64,000 nt of DNA from Pseudomonas sp. P7548. GTDB taxonomy: Bacteria > Pseudomonadota > Gammaproteobacteria > Pseudomonadales > Pseudomonadaceae. A model generated the notes under the pieces. The model was not told the origin of the DNA. It saw nothing but the letters and a program-made list of their open reading frames with translations, and did not search any database. This document shows, piece by piece, positions 37,256 to 46,619 of this stretch. The position numbers and the translations under genes were made by a program. The first letter of the stretch is position 1. Each line of letters begins with the position of its first letter. The stretch spans positions 62,001 through 126,000 of the forward strand of contig NZ_JACARO010000038.1 in assembly GCF_013386585.1 (NCBI RefSeq), read 5' to 3'.

Positions 37256-37307
37256 TCGCGGGGACGACCTCGCGACGCTCTCAAGCGCCTAATCCGGGGA
37301 CGACCCC
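37256..37307 (+). promoter_or_regulatory. Guanidine-II (mini-ykkC) riboswitch
   Basis: Two hairpins with the diagnostic ACGA loop: TCGCGGGG-ACGA-CCTCGCGA (37256-37275, eight pairs with one G-U) and GGGG-ACGA-CCCC (37296-37307), joined by a 20-base linker. Paired ACGR-loop stem-loops are the definition of the guanidine-II class, and it lies just ahead of a Gdx/SugE gene, its usual target. The second hairpin is 21 bases from the start codon, so control of ribosome access is likely. Confidence 0.85.
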
Positions 37308-37328
37308 ACGTCTGTAGAGAGGGTCATC

Positions 37329-37643
37329 ATGTCCTGGATCATTCTGTTTTTTGCGGGTTTGTTTGAAGTCGGCTGGGCCGTCGGCCTGAAGTACACCGAC
37401 GGTTTCAGCAAGCCTTTGCCCACTGCCCTGACCATTGCGGCCATGGCGATCAGCCTGGGTTTGCTGGGGCTGGCGATGAAGGAACTGCCGCTGGGCACGG
37501 CCTACGCGATCTGGACCGGCGTGGGTGCAGTGGGCACGGTGATCGCCGGGATTATCCTGTTCGGGGAATCCATGGCGCTGTTCCGGCTGGCCAGTGTGGC
37601 GTTGATCATTTGCGGGTTGGTAGGGCTCAAGATCAGCGCTTGA
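37329..37643 (+). CDS. gdx: Guanidinium exporter Gdx (SugE subfamily of SMR)
   Basis: 104 residues and four transmembrane helices, as in small multidrug resistance proteins. The membrane-embedded glutamate is in [19 protein letters not shown] (Glu13). The W-x-x-G-L-K segment and [15 protein letters not shown] mark the Gdx/SugE branch rather than the EmrE multidrug branch. It works as a dual-topology antiparallel dimer in the inner membrane exchanging guanidinium for protons. The guanidine-II riboswitch directly upstream supports this assignment: guanidine would switch on its own export. Confidence 0.93.
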   Translation: MSWIILFFAGLFEVGWAVGLKYTDGFSKPLPTALTIAAMAISLGLLGLAMKELPLGTAYAIWTGVGAVGTVIAGIILFGESMALFRLASVALIICGLVGLKISA

Positions 37644-37654
37644 AGCACTACCGC

Positions 37655-37721
37655 CTTCGCGGGCAAGCCCGCTCCCACATTTGGAATGCATTTCAAATGT
37701 GGGAGCGGGCTTGCCCGCGAA
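37655..37721. repeat. REP inverted pair, opposite arrangement
   Basis: Two REP cores facing the other way from those at 36121: CGCGGGCAAGCCCGCTCCCA, then about 17 bases, then the mirror image. The palindrome spans 67 bases and lies between two convergent genes (gdx and the LplT-acyltransferase), where it may serve as a bidirectional transcript end. Confidence 0.9.
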
Positions 37722-37745
37722 GAGGCCATCTCATTCAGCACGAAC

Positions 37746-39614
37746 CTACCTGACGTTCCCCCGCAACCCGCCTACCGCCTCCTGCAATCGCGCGGGCGTC
37801 GGCCCGTCCACCGGCTCACCCGCCACCAACACCACCCGCGACCAGACCCGATGAAAGAACCCCTTCTTCGGATCGCGACTGAAGAAACTCCCCCACAACC
37901 CCTGCAGCGCCATCGGAATCACCGGCACCGCCGTCTCTTCCAGAATGCGCGTCACGCCACCACGAAATTCGTTCATCTCACCGTCGGTCGTCAGCTTGCC
38001 CTCCGGGAAGATGCACACCAACTCCCCTTCCTTCAGGTACTGCGCGATCCGCGTGAAAGCCTTTTCGTAGATCTGGATGTCTTCGTTGCGCCCCGCAATC
38101 GGAATCGCCCCGGCGGTGCGGAAGATAAAGTTCAGCACCGGCAAGCGGTAGATCTTGTAGTACATGACAAAGCGAATCGGCCGACGCACTGCGCCGCCAA
38201 TCAACAGCGCATCGACAAACGACACGTGGTTGCACACCAGCAACGCGGCACCCTCATCCGGGATGGCTTCCAGGTTGCGATGCTCCACGCGGTACATGGA
38301 ATGGCTGAGCAGCCAGATCATGAAACGCATGGTGAACTCGGGGACGATCTTGAAGATGTAGGTGTTGACCGCGATGTTGAGCAGCGACACCACCAGGAAC
38401 AACTCGGGGATCGACAGCTTGGCCACGCTGAGGAGCAGGATCGACACGATGGCCGACACCACCATGAACAGGGCATTGAGGATGTTGTTGGCCGCGATCA
38501 CCCGCGCCCGCTCGTTCTCGGCAGTGCGCGACTGGATCAACGCGTACAGCGGCACGATATAGAAGCCGCCGAACACCCCCAGGCCGAGGATATCGAACAA
38601 CACCCACCAGGCCTGGCCGTAACCGAGCACGGCCAGCCAGTCATTGGCCTGCACGTTCTGCGGGAAACCACCCGAATGCCACCACAGCAACAGGCCGAAC
38701 ACGGTCAGGCCGAACGAACCGAACGGCACCAGGCCGATTTCGACTTTGCGCCCGGAAAGCTTCTCGCACAGCATGGAACCCAAGGCGATGCCCACGGAGA
38801 ACACCGTGAGGATCAGCGTCACCACGGTTTCGTCGCCGTACAGCCACTCTTTGGCGTACGCCGGGATCTGCGTCAGGTAGATCGCGCCGACAAACCAGAA
38901 CCACGAGTTACCAACGATGGAACGCGAAACCGCCGGTGTCTGCCCCAGGCCCAGGCGCAAGGTGGCCCAGGATTCGCTGAAGATGTTCCAGTTCAGGCGC
39001 AGCCCCGGAGTCGATGCTGCCGCCCGTGGAATGCTGCGACTGGCCAGGTAACCCAGCACCGCCACGCCGAGGATTGCCACGGACACCACCGGTGCGTAAT
39101 GGGTAGACGACATCATGATCCCGGCACCAATGGTGCCGGCCAGGATCGCCAGGAACGTGCCCATTTCCACCAGGCCGTTGCCGCCGACCAGCTCATCTTC
39201 ATGCAGGGCCTGGGGCATGATCGAATATTTCACCGGGCCAAACAGCGCCGAGTGGGTGCCCATGGCGAACAGCGCCAGCAGCATCAACTCCAGGTGGTTG
39301 AACATGAACCCGGTCGCGCCCACGGCCATGATCACGATCTCGCCAATCTTGATCGCGCGGATCAACGCGTCCTTGTTGAATTTCTCGCCAAACTGCCCGG
39401 CCAGCGCCGAAAACAGAAAGAACGGCAGGATGAACAGCAGCGCGCACAGGTTGACCCAAATCGAGCGGTCACCGTCGATGGTGAGCTTGTAGAGGATGGC
39501 GAGGATCAGCGATTGCTTGAAGATGTTGTCGTTGAAGGCGCCCAGCAACTGGGTGACGAAAAACGGCAAGAAGCGCCGTGTGCGCAGCAAAGTGAATTGC
39601 GAGGGGTGGCTCAT
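37746..39614 (-). CDS. Lysophospholipid transporter / acyltransferase fusion (LplT-PlsC type)
   Basis: 622 residues in two parts. Residues 1-405 form a 12-helix MFS carrier of the LplT type (opening FLPFFVTQLLGAFNDNIFKQ). Residues 430-620 form a PlsC-like 1-acylglycerol-3-phosphate acyltransferase with the NHxxxxD box in NHVSFVDALLIGG and the substrate motif IFPEGKLTTDGE. The fusion suggests that lysophospholipid is flipped inward and re-acylated at the inner membrane, as LplT and Aas do in E. coli, although here the AMP-ligase half of Aas is absent. It is transcribed alone. Confidence 0.88.
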   Translation of the reverse strand: MSHPSQFTLLRTRRFLPFFVTQLLGAFNDNIFKQSLILAILYKLTIDGDRSIWVNLCALLFILPFFLFSALAGQFGEKFNKDALIRAIKIGEIVIMAVGATGFMFNHLELMLLALFAMGTHSALFGPVKYSIMPQALHEDELVGGNGLVEMGTFLAILAGTIGAGIMMSSTHYAPVVSVAILGVAVLGYLASRSIPRAAASTPGLRLNWNIFSESWATLRLGLGQTPAVSRSIVGNSWFWFVGAIYLTQIPAYAKEWLYGDETVVTLILTVFSVGIALGSMLCEKLSGRKVEIGLVPFGSFGLTVFGLLLWWHSGGFPQNVQANDWLAVLGYGQAWWVLFDILGLGVFGGFYIVPLYALIQSRTAENERARVIAANNILNALFMVVSAIVSILLLSVAKLSIPELFLVVSLLNIAVNTYIFKIVPEFTMRFMIWLLSHSMYRVEHRNLEAIPDEGAALLVCNHVSFVDALLIGGAVRRPIRFVMYYKIYRLPVLNFIFRTAGAIPIAGRNEDIQIYEKAFTRIAQYLKEGELVCIFPEGKLTTDGEMNEFRGGVTRILEETAVPVIPMALQGLWGSFFSRDPKKGFFHRVWSRVVLVAGEPVDGPTPARLQEAVGGLRGNVR

Positions 39615-39681
39615 CGTCCATGTACCTGCGTGGCCTGTTGGGCTTTTATTAAAAACAGGCCACGACTTTACCTAATCCCGC

Positions 39682-40830
39682 TTACTTATTCCCTAGTCCT
39701 GCAATGCATGGGGAAACAAAAAGCTCACCTTTATAGGCACCCTGCACCGTGCGCTTGGCAACAATCAGCCACATCAGCGCCAAGGCCACCACCAGCACGC
39801 TGCCCATCACATTGAAGAAACCCAGGTGCAGCACGTTCGCCAGTTTCAGCGTCGCCAGGGCATACACCCCCAGCGGGAAGGTAAAGCCCCACCAGCCGAG
39901 GTTGAACGGGATGCCGGCGCGCAGGTAACGCAGGGTGATCAGTACGGCGATCAGCATCCACCATAAACCAAACCCCCACAGCGTGATGCCCGCCACCAGG
40001 CCCAGGCCGTTGGCCATCTCACCGACACCGGGCAAGCCATTGGCCGCAAAGATCGCCGGTGCGTCACCGCCAAGCAAGAGCATGCCAAGGGCGCCGGTGC
40101 CGATGGGGCCCAGGGCCAGCCAGCTGGAGGCGGCCATATTGGCGTGGGGCAATTTATGCAGGGCCATGCGCAGCATCAGGATGGTCAGGATGCTGAACGC
40201 CACCGGCAGCGAAAACGCCCACAACACGTAGCTGGTCACCAGCATCACCAGTTGCGAATGGGCGTCTGCCAAGTGCGGCGCGAGCAAGCCGCCGCTGGCG
40301 GCGGCCACTTCGGCGGCAACCACCGGCAATAGCCAGACGGCGGTCATCTGGTCGATGCTGTGCTCCTGGCGGGTGAACATCATGAACGGGATCAGCACGC
40401 CGCAGGCCAGGGCCATCGCCACGTCCAGCCACCAGATCACTTCGGCCAGGGCGATCACACTGTTGCCCCAGCGCGGCAGGCCGAACAGCAACAAGCCATT
40501 AAGGATAGTCGCCAAACCCATCGGGATGGTGCCGAAGAACATCGAGACGGTGGAGTGCCCGAAAATCCGCCGCGCCTCGTGGAAGAACATCACCCAGCGG
40601 GCGGTGTACAAGGCGCTGAACAACACGAACAAGCCGATGGTGAACATCCACAGCGCTTCGGCAATGGCATGCAGGCCTGGCACGTTGACGGGCAACTGGG
40701 CCAAGGCCAACGCCAGTACACCGGTGCCCATGGTGGCGGCAAACCAGTTGGGGGTGAACTGGCGGATCACTTCCCGTGGTCGGGTCAGGTGACTGAAGGG
40801 TTTGTAGCGGAGGGTCGTCGAGCAGGTCAT
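39682..40830 (-). CDS. TDT/SLAC1-family transporter (TehA-like)
   Basis: 382 residues with ten predicted helices. The opening FTPNWFAATMGTGVLALAL and the helix pair FFGTIPMGLATILNG are the family signature of tellurite-resistance/dicarboxylate transporters, which include plant SLAC1 channels, TehA, yeast Mae1 and the sulfite pump Ssu1. Residue pattern alone does not separate sulfite, malate or anion channel function. The 107-base region upstream (40831-40937) is strikingly AT-rich, with imperfect repeats around ATATAACGGGTAATAT, a possible regulator site. Confidence 0.85.
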   Translation of the reverse strand: MTCSTTLRYKPFSHLTRPREVIRQFTPNWFAATMGTGVLALALAQLPVNVPGLHAIAEALWMFTIGLFVLFSALYTARWVMFFHEARRIFGHSTVSMFFGTIPMGLATILNGLLLFGLPRWGNSVIALAEVIWWLDVAMALACGVLIPFMMFTRQEHSIDQMTAVWLLPVVAAEVAAASGGLLAPHLADAHSQLVMLVTSYVLWAFSLPVAFSILTILMLRMALHKLPHANMAASSWLALGPIGTGALGMLLLGGDAPAIFAANGLPGVGEMANGLGLVAGITLWGFGLWWMLIAVLITLRYLRAGIPFNLGWWGFTFPLGVYALATLKLANVLHLGFFNVMGSVLVVALALMWLIVAKRTVQGAYKGELFVSPCIAGLGNK

Positions 40831-40937
40831 GGTGGTATTCCTCTTCCTCGCATGAGGTTGAGACCATCATAGAACCCTATCGAATATCTATATAACGGGT
40901 AATATCTCTATCTGTTATCTACTTTGCAGATATACGA

Positions 40938-41249
40938 TCAAACACTGCCTTCGCATTCGATTACCAGGATTCGTGCCGGGCCTTGTGGATGCGCCACATG
41001 CTCGGTGCCGACACTGGCGTAGAAGATATCCCCCACCGCCAGCTCTGCCACGTGCTCAAAGCCGTTATCGCGGTAATGCATGTGCACCCGGCCATCGAGC
41101 ACCACGAAGACTTCTTCACCGTCGTTGATGTGCCAGCGATACGGCTGGTCGGTCCAGTGCAGACGGGTGGTGATGCCGTTCATGTTGGCGATGTCCAGCG
41201 CCTCCCAGGCACGGCTGCCGGTGAAGTCCTTGCTGCGGATGATCTTCAT
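40938..41249 (-). CDS. Small cytoplasmic cupin protein
   Basis: 103 residues, a single cupin barrel without a signal peptide. Metal-site residues: WHINDGEEVFVVLDG (His and Glu) and VGTEHVAHP (His). GAGG precedes the ATG. It lies between the TDT carrier and the MFS gene, on the same strand as both, with 43 bases to the MFS start region. The function is unknown; such cupins often sense or modify small organic acids. Confidence 0.8.
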   Translation of the reverse strand: MKIIRSKDFTGSRAWEALDIANMNGITTRLHWTDQPYRWHINDGEEVFVVLDGRVHMHYRDNGFEHVAELAVGDIFYASVGTEHVAHPQGPARILVIECEGSV

Positions 41250-41292
41250 GCGTGAACCTCGATCAGGCGGTACGGGTGGCGATTATTACCCA

Positions 41293-42492
41293 TCAAGCGC
41301 CCGTCGTCGCCCTAGCCCGCGCCGAATCCTGCATCAGCAAGCCGCCCAAGGCACCGAGGGCCAGCACGATCAACACCGCGCCGTAGCCGTCGGTGGTCAC
41401 GATCAGGCCAAACACCCGGCTCAGGTTGCCGGCCAACAGCGCCGGCAGGCAGAACGCCAAGTAGCTCAGCACGTAGAACGCCGACATCAAGCCCGCCCGT
41501 TCATGGGGTAACGCCAACCCGACGATGCTGCGAATGCTGCCCATGAAACCGCCGCCAAAGCCAAAGCCCGCGATCACACTGGCGACAAAGAACAGCCACA
41601 GGCTGGCGCTCTGCACGGCGACCAACAGCAACGCCACGCCGACAGCCAGCAGCAGTGCGGACAAGCGCATGACTTTGTCAGCCGGGTATTCGCGCAGGCG
41701 GTAGATCATCACCGCGCCGCTCAAGGTCACCACCGCCACCAGGCCGCCGCCGATCAAGTGGGAGGTCGAACCCGTTGCCGCCCGCACCAGCGAAGGGGCG
41801 AGGGACGAAAAGAACCCACCCAACGCCCACACCGCCACGTTCAGGGGCATCGCCAGCCACAACGCACGGCGGGCCTGCGCGGGCACATGCAGGGTCGGCG
41901 CGAGGGATTTCAAGGCCCCCGGGATACGGCTGACGGTTTCGGGCAAACGCCACACGTACAACACCTGCAACACCATCAAGGCGAGCATCACCAGGTAGAT
42001 GAGCTGGGTCGGGTGTGGCGCGAATTCCACCAGCAAGCCGCTGCCCAAGCCGCCACTGGCCATGCCCAGCAACGGCGCCAGGCTGTTGAGCATAGGGCCG
42101 CGCAGGCGGTCGGTGTCGAGCAATGTGGCACTCAATACCGCCGTCGCCGTGCCGGTGGCGAAACCTTGCAGGGCGCGTGCGGCAATCAGGTAGGCGGTGC
42201 TGTCAGCGTTGATAAACAGCAGCATGGCCACGATATTGAGCAGCAAGGCGACGAAAATCACCGGCTTGCGCCCTAGGTAATCCGACAGCGAGCCCACGGT
42301 CAGCAGCGCCGCCAGCAGGCTCACGGCGTACACGCCGAAGATCACCGTCAGCATCGCCGCCGAAAAATGCAGATTGTCCTGATACACCTGATACAGCGGC
42401 GTCGGCGCACTGGAGGCGGCGAGAAAGGTCAACACCGTGACGACCAGAAACGCCAGGTTCGAACGGTTGGAAGTAGGACTGGACATCGGCAC
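41293..42492 (-). CDS. MFS transporter
   Basis: 399 residues, 12 helices. The loop 2-3 motif is GSLSDYLGRKPVIF and an early helix carries APTPLYQVYQD. It resembles drug/metabolite efflux MFS proteins. It is divergent from the TetR gene at 42578 with 85 bases between, the classic layout of an exporter and its repressor. The first two methionines (42492 and 42486) are equally possible starts. Confidence 0.88.
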   Translation of the reverse strand: MPMSSPTSNRSNLAFLVVTVLTFLAASSAPTPLYQVYQDNLHFSAAMLTVIFGVYAVSLLAALLTVGSLSDYLGRKPVIFVALLLNIVAMLLFINADSTAYLIAARALQGFATGTATAVLSATLLDTDRLRGPMLNSLAPLLGMASGGLGSGLLVEFAPHPTQLIYLVMLALMVLQVLYVWRLPETVSRIPGALKSLAPTLHVPAQARRALWLAMPLNVAVWALGGFFSSLAPSLVRAATGSTSHLIGGGLVAVVTLSGAVMIYRLREYPADKVMRLSALLLAVGVALLLVAVQSASLWLFFVASVIAGFGFGGGFMGSIRSIVGLALPHERAGLMSAFYVLSYLAFCLPALLAGNLSRVFGLIVTTDGYGAVLIVLALGALGGLLMQDSARARATTGA

Positions 42493-42577
42493 GCTCCGCT
42501 AAAGCTAACATTTTGCTTTTGCAGAGTGTGCTACCGGAAAGCGCTTAAAGCAAATTCTTTGTGTTAAGGTTTTAGGC

Positions 42578-43117
42578 ATGGCTATTAAAGAAGGTCTTCG
42601 CCCGGGGGGCCGCAGTGCCCGGGTCCAGGAATCAGTGCACAACGCCACGCGCGAACTGCTGGAGGCTCACGAGCGCTCCAGCGTGACGGTGCCGATGATT
42701 GCTGCGCGCGCGGGCGTCACGCCCTCCACTATCTATCGACGTTGGGGCGACCTTTCCGTGTTGCTGGCGGATGTCGCCTTGGCACGCATGCGCCCGGACA
42801 GCGAGCCGGCCAATACCGGCAGCCTGCGTGGCGACCTGCAGGCCTGGGCCGAGCAATACCTGGATGAAATGAGTTCGGAGCCGGGGCGCAACATGATGCG
42901 TGATCTGCAGTGCATGATCACGCCCGGCTACTGTGTGAGCATCCTGAGCGGGCAGTTGCAGGCAATTGTCGATCGTTACCCGGACCCGACCCCGCCGAGC
43001 GTGGATCATTTGATCAACCTGCTCGCCGCGCCGACGGTGTTTCGCATCCTGTTCTCGACCGCGCCGCTCTCGGTGCAAGAGCTGCACACCCTGATCGAGC
43101 TAGCCCTCAAGAAATAA
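42578..43117 (+). CDS. TetR-family regulator
   Basis: 179 residues. The helix-turn-helix is VPMIAARAGVTPSTIYRRWG (residues 38-57), and the C-terminal helical domain resembles the TetR C33-type. It is divergent from the MFS exporter and likely represses it. The shared 85-base intergenic region contains an AAGCGCTT palindrome at about 42539 and short A/T repeats that could be operators, but no long perfect inverted repeat. Confidence 0.88.
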   Translation: MAIKEGLRPGGRSARVQESVHNATRELLEAHERSSVTVPMIAARAGVTPSTIYRRWGDLSVLLADVALARMRPDSEPANTGSLRGDLQAWAEQYLDEMSSEPGRNMMRDLQCMITPGYCVSILSGQLQAIVDRYPDPTPPSVDHLINLLAAPTVFRILFSTAPLSVQELHTLIELALKK

Positions 43118-43135
43118 AGGCCTCACACAAAACCC

Positions 43136-43227
43136 ATGTGGGAGCGGGCTTGCTCGCGAATGCGGTCAGTCAGTTGATACATTCATTGACTGATACACCG
43201 CATTCGCGAGCAAGCCCGCTCCCACAT
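43136..43227. repeat. REP inverted pair (REPIN)
   Basis: Same inverted REP pair as at 36121 (GTGGGAGCGGGCTTGCTCGC and its mirror), with a different 35-45-base centre. It lies between the convergent TetR and YadH genes. Confidence 0.9.
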
Positions 43228-43252
43228 TTTTTGACCGTGTTGAGGTCAGTGC

Positions 43253-44032
43253 TTACGTGCGCATCCCACGCCCGCTCACCAGCAACTTGGCACAGCCGAT
43301 ATACAGCACCACGGTCGCCACGAGCATGAACGTGATCGCCACGCTGATCTTGATGTCCGACACCCCCAGGATGCCGTAGCGGAAGGCGTTGACCATGTGC
43401 AGCACCGGGTTGGCCAGCGACACGGTCTGCCAGAACGGCGGCAACAGGGTGATGGAGTAGAACACCCCGCCCAGGTAGGTCAGCGGCGTCAGCACGAAGG
43501 TCGGGATGATCGAAATATCATCGAAGTTGCGTGCAAATACCGCGTTGATGAACCCCAGCAGCGAGAAGATCGTTGCCGTCAGCACCACCACCAGCAAGGT
43601 GACCCCTAGGTGATGCACCTGCAGGTGGGTGAAGAACAGCGACAGCAAGGTGACGATCACCCCCACCATCAGGCCGCGCAGCACACCGCCCAGGGTGTAG
43701 CCGATCAGGATGGTATGCGGCGATACCGGCGATACCATCAGTTCCTCGATGGAGCGCTGGAACTTGCTGCCGAAGAAGCTGGAAACCACGTTGCCGTAGG
43801 AGTTGGTGATCACCGACATCATGATCAGGCCCGGCACGATGTACTCCATGTAGGTGAAGCCACCCATGTCGCCGATCTGGCGACCGATGAGGTTACCGAA
43901 GATCACGAAGTACAAGACCATGGTGATCGCCGGCGGCAGCAGGGTCTGCGGCCAGATCCGGGTAAAGCGCTTCACTTCGCGGTAGACGATGGTTTGCAGC
44001 GCGACGATGTTGGGTTGCAGTTCGGAACTCAT
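43253..44032 (-). CDS. yadH: ABC-2 type exporter permease (YadH-like)
   Basis: 259 residues and six helices. The family pattern FGSKFQRSIEELMVSPVSPHTILIG, the coupling region of ABC-2 permeases, is present, as is PLTYLGGVFYSITLLP. Its start overlaps the ATPase stop by 4 bases (44029-44032), so the two are translationally coupled. With YadG it should form a homodimeric exporter; the substrate is unknown in the family. Confidence 0.9.
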   Translation of the reverse strand: MSSELQPNIVALQTIVYREVKRFTRIWPQTLLPPAITMVLYFVIFGNLIGRQIGDMGGFTYMEYIVPGLIMMSVITNSYGNVVSSFFGSKFQRSIEELMVSPVSPHTILIGYTLGGVLRGLMVGVIVTLLSLFFTHLQVHHLGVTLLVVVLTATIFSLLGFINAVFARNFDDISIIPTFVLTPLTYLGGVFYSITLLPPFWQTVSLANPVLHMVNAFRYGILGVSDIKISVAITFMLVATVVLYIGCAKLLVSGRGMRT

Positions 44033-44961
44033 ACCGCCACCTTCGCCAGATTTTTCTCCACCAGGGACACGAACAACTCCTCAAGGCGATTGGTTTTGTT
44101 ACGCAGGCTCAGCACTTCGATACTCTGGGCTGCCAGTTGAGTGAACAGCGCCGTGATACCCATGGCCTTGTCCACCTGGACTTCCAGGGTGTGGCTGTCC
44201 ACCAGGCGGCTCGGGTAGCCGAGCAGCTGCGGCGGCGCCGACAGGTTGTTCTTCAAGTCGAGCAGGAAGGTTTCCACATGCAACTGGCCCAGCAGGTTAC
44301 GCATGCTGGTGTTCTCGACGATGGTGCCATGGTCGATGATGCCGATGTTGCGGCACAGCTGCTCAGCCTCTTCCAGGTAGTGGGTGGTGAGGATGATGGT
44401 GATGCCCTTCTCGTTCAGCTCGGTGAGGAAGGTCCACATCGAACGGCGCAGCTCGATATCCACACCGGCCGTTGGTTCATCGAGGATCAGAAGGCGCGGC
44501 TCGTGCACCAGGGCGCGGGCAATCATCAGGCGCCGCTTCATGCCACCGGACAGTGAACGCGAAGGCACATCACGCTTGTCCCACAGGCCCAGCTGGGTCA
44601 GGTACTGCTCGGCGCGCTCCTTGGCGACTTTCGCCGGGATGCCGTAGTAACCGGCCTGGGTCACGACGATGTCGAAGGTCTTTTCAAACTGGTTGAAGTT
44701 GAATTCCTGGGGCACCACGCCGATGGAGCGCTTGAGCGCCGCCGGGGATTTGTCCAGGTCATGACCAAAGATATTCACCGTGCCGCTGGTCTTGTTGACC
44801 AGTGTCGAGAGGATACCGATGGTGGTGGATTTGCCGGCACCGTTGGGGCCGAGCAAGGCGAAGAAGTCACCTTCGGCAACGTCCAGATCGATACCACTCA
44901 GGGCCTGGAAACCGTTGCCGTAGGTTTTGGTTAGCTGCCGGATGGACAGAGCGGAACTCAT
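44029..44961 (-). CDS. yadG: ABC transporter ATP-binding protein (YadG-like)
   Basis: 310 residues. Walker A GPNGAGKST (about residues 38-46), the signature LSGGMKRRLMIARAL, Walker B RLLILDEPTAGVDIE and the H-loop in ILTTHYLEEAEQL are all intact. A C-terminal extension (residues 230-310) ends with LRNKTNRLEELFVSLVEKN, as in E. coli YadG. It is the first gene of the two-gene yadGH operon. Confidence 0.92.
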   Translation of the reverse strand: MSSALSIRQLTKTYGNGFQALSGIDLDVAEGDFFALLGPNGAGKSTTIGILSTLVNKTSGTVNIFGHDLDKSPAALKRSIGVVPQEFNFNQFEKTFDIVVTQAGYYGIPAKVAKERAEQYLTQLGLWDKRDVPSRSLSGGMKRRLMIARALVHEPRLLILDEPTAGVDIELRRSMWTFLTELNEKGITIILTTHYLEEAEQLCRNIGIIDHGTIVENTSMRNLLGQLHVETFLLDLKNNLSAPPQLLGYPSRLVDSHTLEVQVDKAMGITALFTQLAAQSIEVLSLRNKTNRLEELFVSLVEKNLAKVAV

Positions 44962-45094
44962 ATCGGATTACGCACCAAAGAAGGGAATTGGAAGAATAGA
45001 TGAGGGCGCAGCGCGCGTATTCAACGGCGGCGCATGACAACCATGTTGGCTGCCCGCGCCGCACAAGTACAGTCACCTGTATTAATAGTCAGTA

Positions 45095-45712
45095 TTAAGT
45101 CAACGCGGTCATGACCGCTTTGCGATAGGCCGGGCGCTGTTGCAGGCGCTGGTACCAGGCCTCCAGATGAGGCATCGACGGACGCTCGATGGGCATTTCA
45201 AACCAGGCGTAGGCAAAGCAGCCCAGGGGGATGTCGCCCATGCCGATCTCGTTGCCCGATAGATACGGCTGTGTGGCGAGGGCCTGGTCGACGGTCTTGA
45301 GCACATCGATGCAGGTTTGGCGCCCGGCGTTGATGCTGTCCCAGTTCTGCTTGTCGGCCGGGGTGCGCAGGATGCCCCAGAACACAATCTTGAACGGTTC
45401 GGCGAGGGTGGACGTGGTCCAGTCCATCCACTTTTCAGCGTTGGCACGCGCCTTCAAGTCGGTGGGGTACCAGTTGGAACCTTCCTTCGCGCAGAGGTAG
45501 CGCACGATGGTGTTGGACTCCCACAGCACAAAGTCGCCGTCTTCGATCATCGGCACCCGGCCATTGGGATTCAGTGCCCGGTATTGCGGGGTGTCGACCA
45601 CACCAAAAGCCCCGCCCGCATCAATTGCCTCATAGTCCAGGCCGAGTTCCTCGGCGCACCACAGTGCTTTCCTGACGTTTGATGAATTTTTACGACCCCA
45701 GATTTTCAGCAT
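45095..45712 (-). CDS. Glutathione S-transferase family protein
   Basis: 205 residues. Thioredoxin-fold N-terminal domain with SSNVRKALWCAEELGLDYE (active-site serine) and the glutathione-binding PNGRVPMIEDGDFVLWESN. The helical C-terminal domain contains MGDIPLGCFAYAW, the N-capping box. It belongs to the theta/beta-like bacterial GSTs and probably acts on electrophiles in the cytoplasm; the substrate is unknown. It is transcribed alone. Confidence 0.9.
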   Translation of the reverse strand: MLKIWGRKNSSNVRKALWCAEELGLDYEAIDAGGAFGVVDTPQYRALNPNGRVPMIEDGDFVLWESNTIVRYLCAKEGSNWYPTDLKARANAEKWMDWTTSTLAEPFKIVFWGILRTPADKQNWDSINAGRQTCIDVLKTVDQALATQPYLSGNEIGMGDIPLGCFAYAWFEMPIERPSMPHLEAWYQRLQQRPAYRKAVMTALT

Positions 45713-45768
45713 GACCGCGCCTTATCGTTGATGAACATGGCTTGATGAACGCAGCAGCATACGCCGGT

Positions 45769-46428
45769 TCACGCGCGGCTTAAATCGCTCTGCATGTCGC
45801 CCAGCAGCTCTGGCATGTCCTCGGCAAACAGGTGCGGGTAACACTGGCGGATATGGGCGAAGAAAAACGCCTCGGGCACGTCGGGAAACTGCCCGTGGTC
45901 CAGCACATATTCCATCGAGCGCTGGCCCTGGCGGTTGAACGCGTGGAACACGCTGTCATGCAGGCCATCGAACGCCAGCGGCGGCACGTCGAACAGTTCA
46001 CACAGTTGGCTGTTGAACGCCGGGGTCGCCTTGACCCAGCGTCCGCGCAGGTACAGCTCGGTGTAGCCATGCATGGCGAACACATCGCTCTTGAGCAACG
46101 CGATCAGGCGCGGCGTCGACAGGTGGTTGCGCACGTCGGCCAGGCCGATGCGCGCCGGTATGCCGCAGTGGCGGGCACAGGCGGCGAGCAAGGTGGCCTT
46201 GGGCACGCAGTAGCTCTCACCGGTGGCGAGGGCGAAGCTGGCGTTGAGGGTGCCTGGGTCACGGCTGAAGGTGTACGGGTTATAGCGAATCGCCTCACGC
46301 ACGGCGTAGTAGAGACTGACTGCCTGGTCACGCAAATCTGCGCTGGGACCGCGATGTTTTTCGGCGAACTCCACCACCGCAGGGTGGTCACTATCGATGA
46401 AGCGGCTGGGACTGAGGTACGTATCCAT
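45769..46428 (-). CDS. Transglutaminase-like cysteine protease-fold protein
   Basis: 219 residues. The ATG at 46428 is used because upstream codons of the longer open frame run into the fadE promoter region and look non-coding. The core TGESYCVPKATLLAACARHCGIPARIG holds the catalytic cysteine of the transglutaminase-like fold and its usual following helix. The histidine is in MHGYTELYLRGRWVKATPAFN, where the third residue is Asn rather than Asp. Members are peptidases or amidases and mostly uncharacterised. It is divergent from fadE across 191 bases. Confidence 0.8.
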   Translation of the reverse strand: MDTYLSPSRFIDSDHPAVVEFAEKHRGPSADLRDQAVSLYYAVREAIRYNPYTFSRDPGTLNASFALATGESYCVPKATLLAACARHCGIPARIGLADVRNHLSTPRLIALLKSDVFAMHGYTELYLRGRWVKATPAFNSQLCELFDVPPLAFDGLHDSVFHAFNRQGQRSMEYVLDHGQFPDVPEAFFFAHIRQCYPHLFAEDMPELLGDMQSDLSRA

Positions 46429-46619
46429 GGGCGTTATCTCCGAAGCAAGCCTGGAGTGTAACGACAGGTTTGCCCTGTAGATAACGACGATTCGGCCAAA
46501 TGTCGGCGCCTGCCGACCGGTGCTTCCCGTACAACTCGTAACACCCCGATCACCGCGCTTTTTCGGATGCCGACTAAGCTCCTTGGTGATTTCGCCCCTG
46601 GTTTCACGGAGGATTGAAT

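Noticed and set aside
37686..39815. Open frame of 709 codons on the plus strand
   Set aside because: It is antisense to the LplT-acyltransferase gene and has His/Gln/Arg-rich low-complexity composition, typical of a shadow frame in GC-rich DNA.
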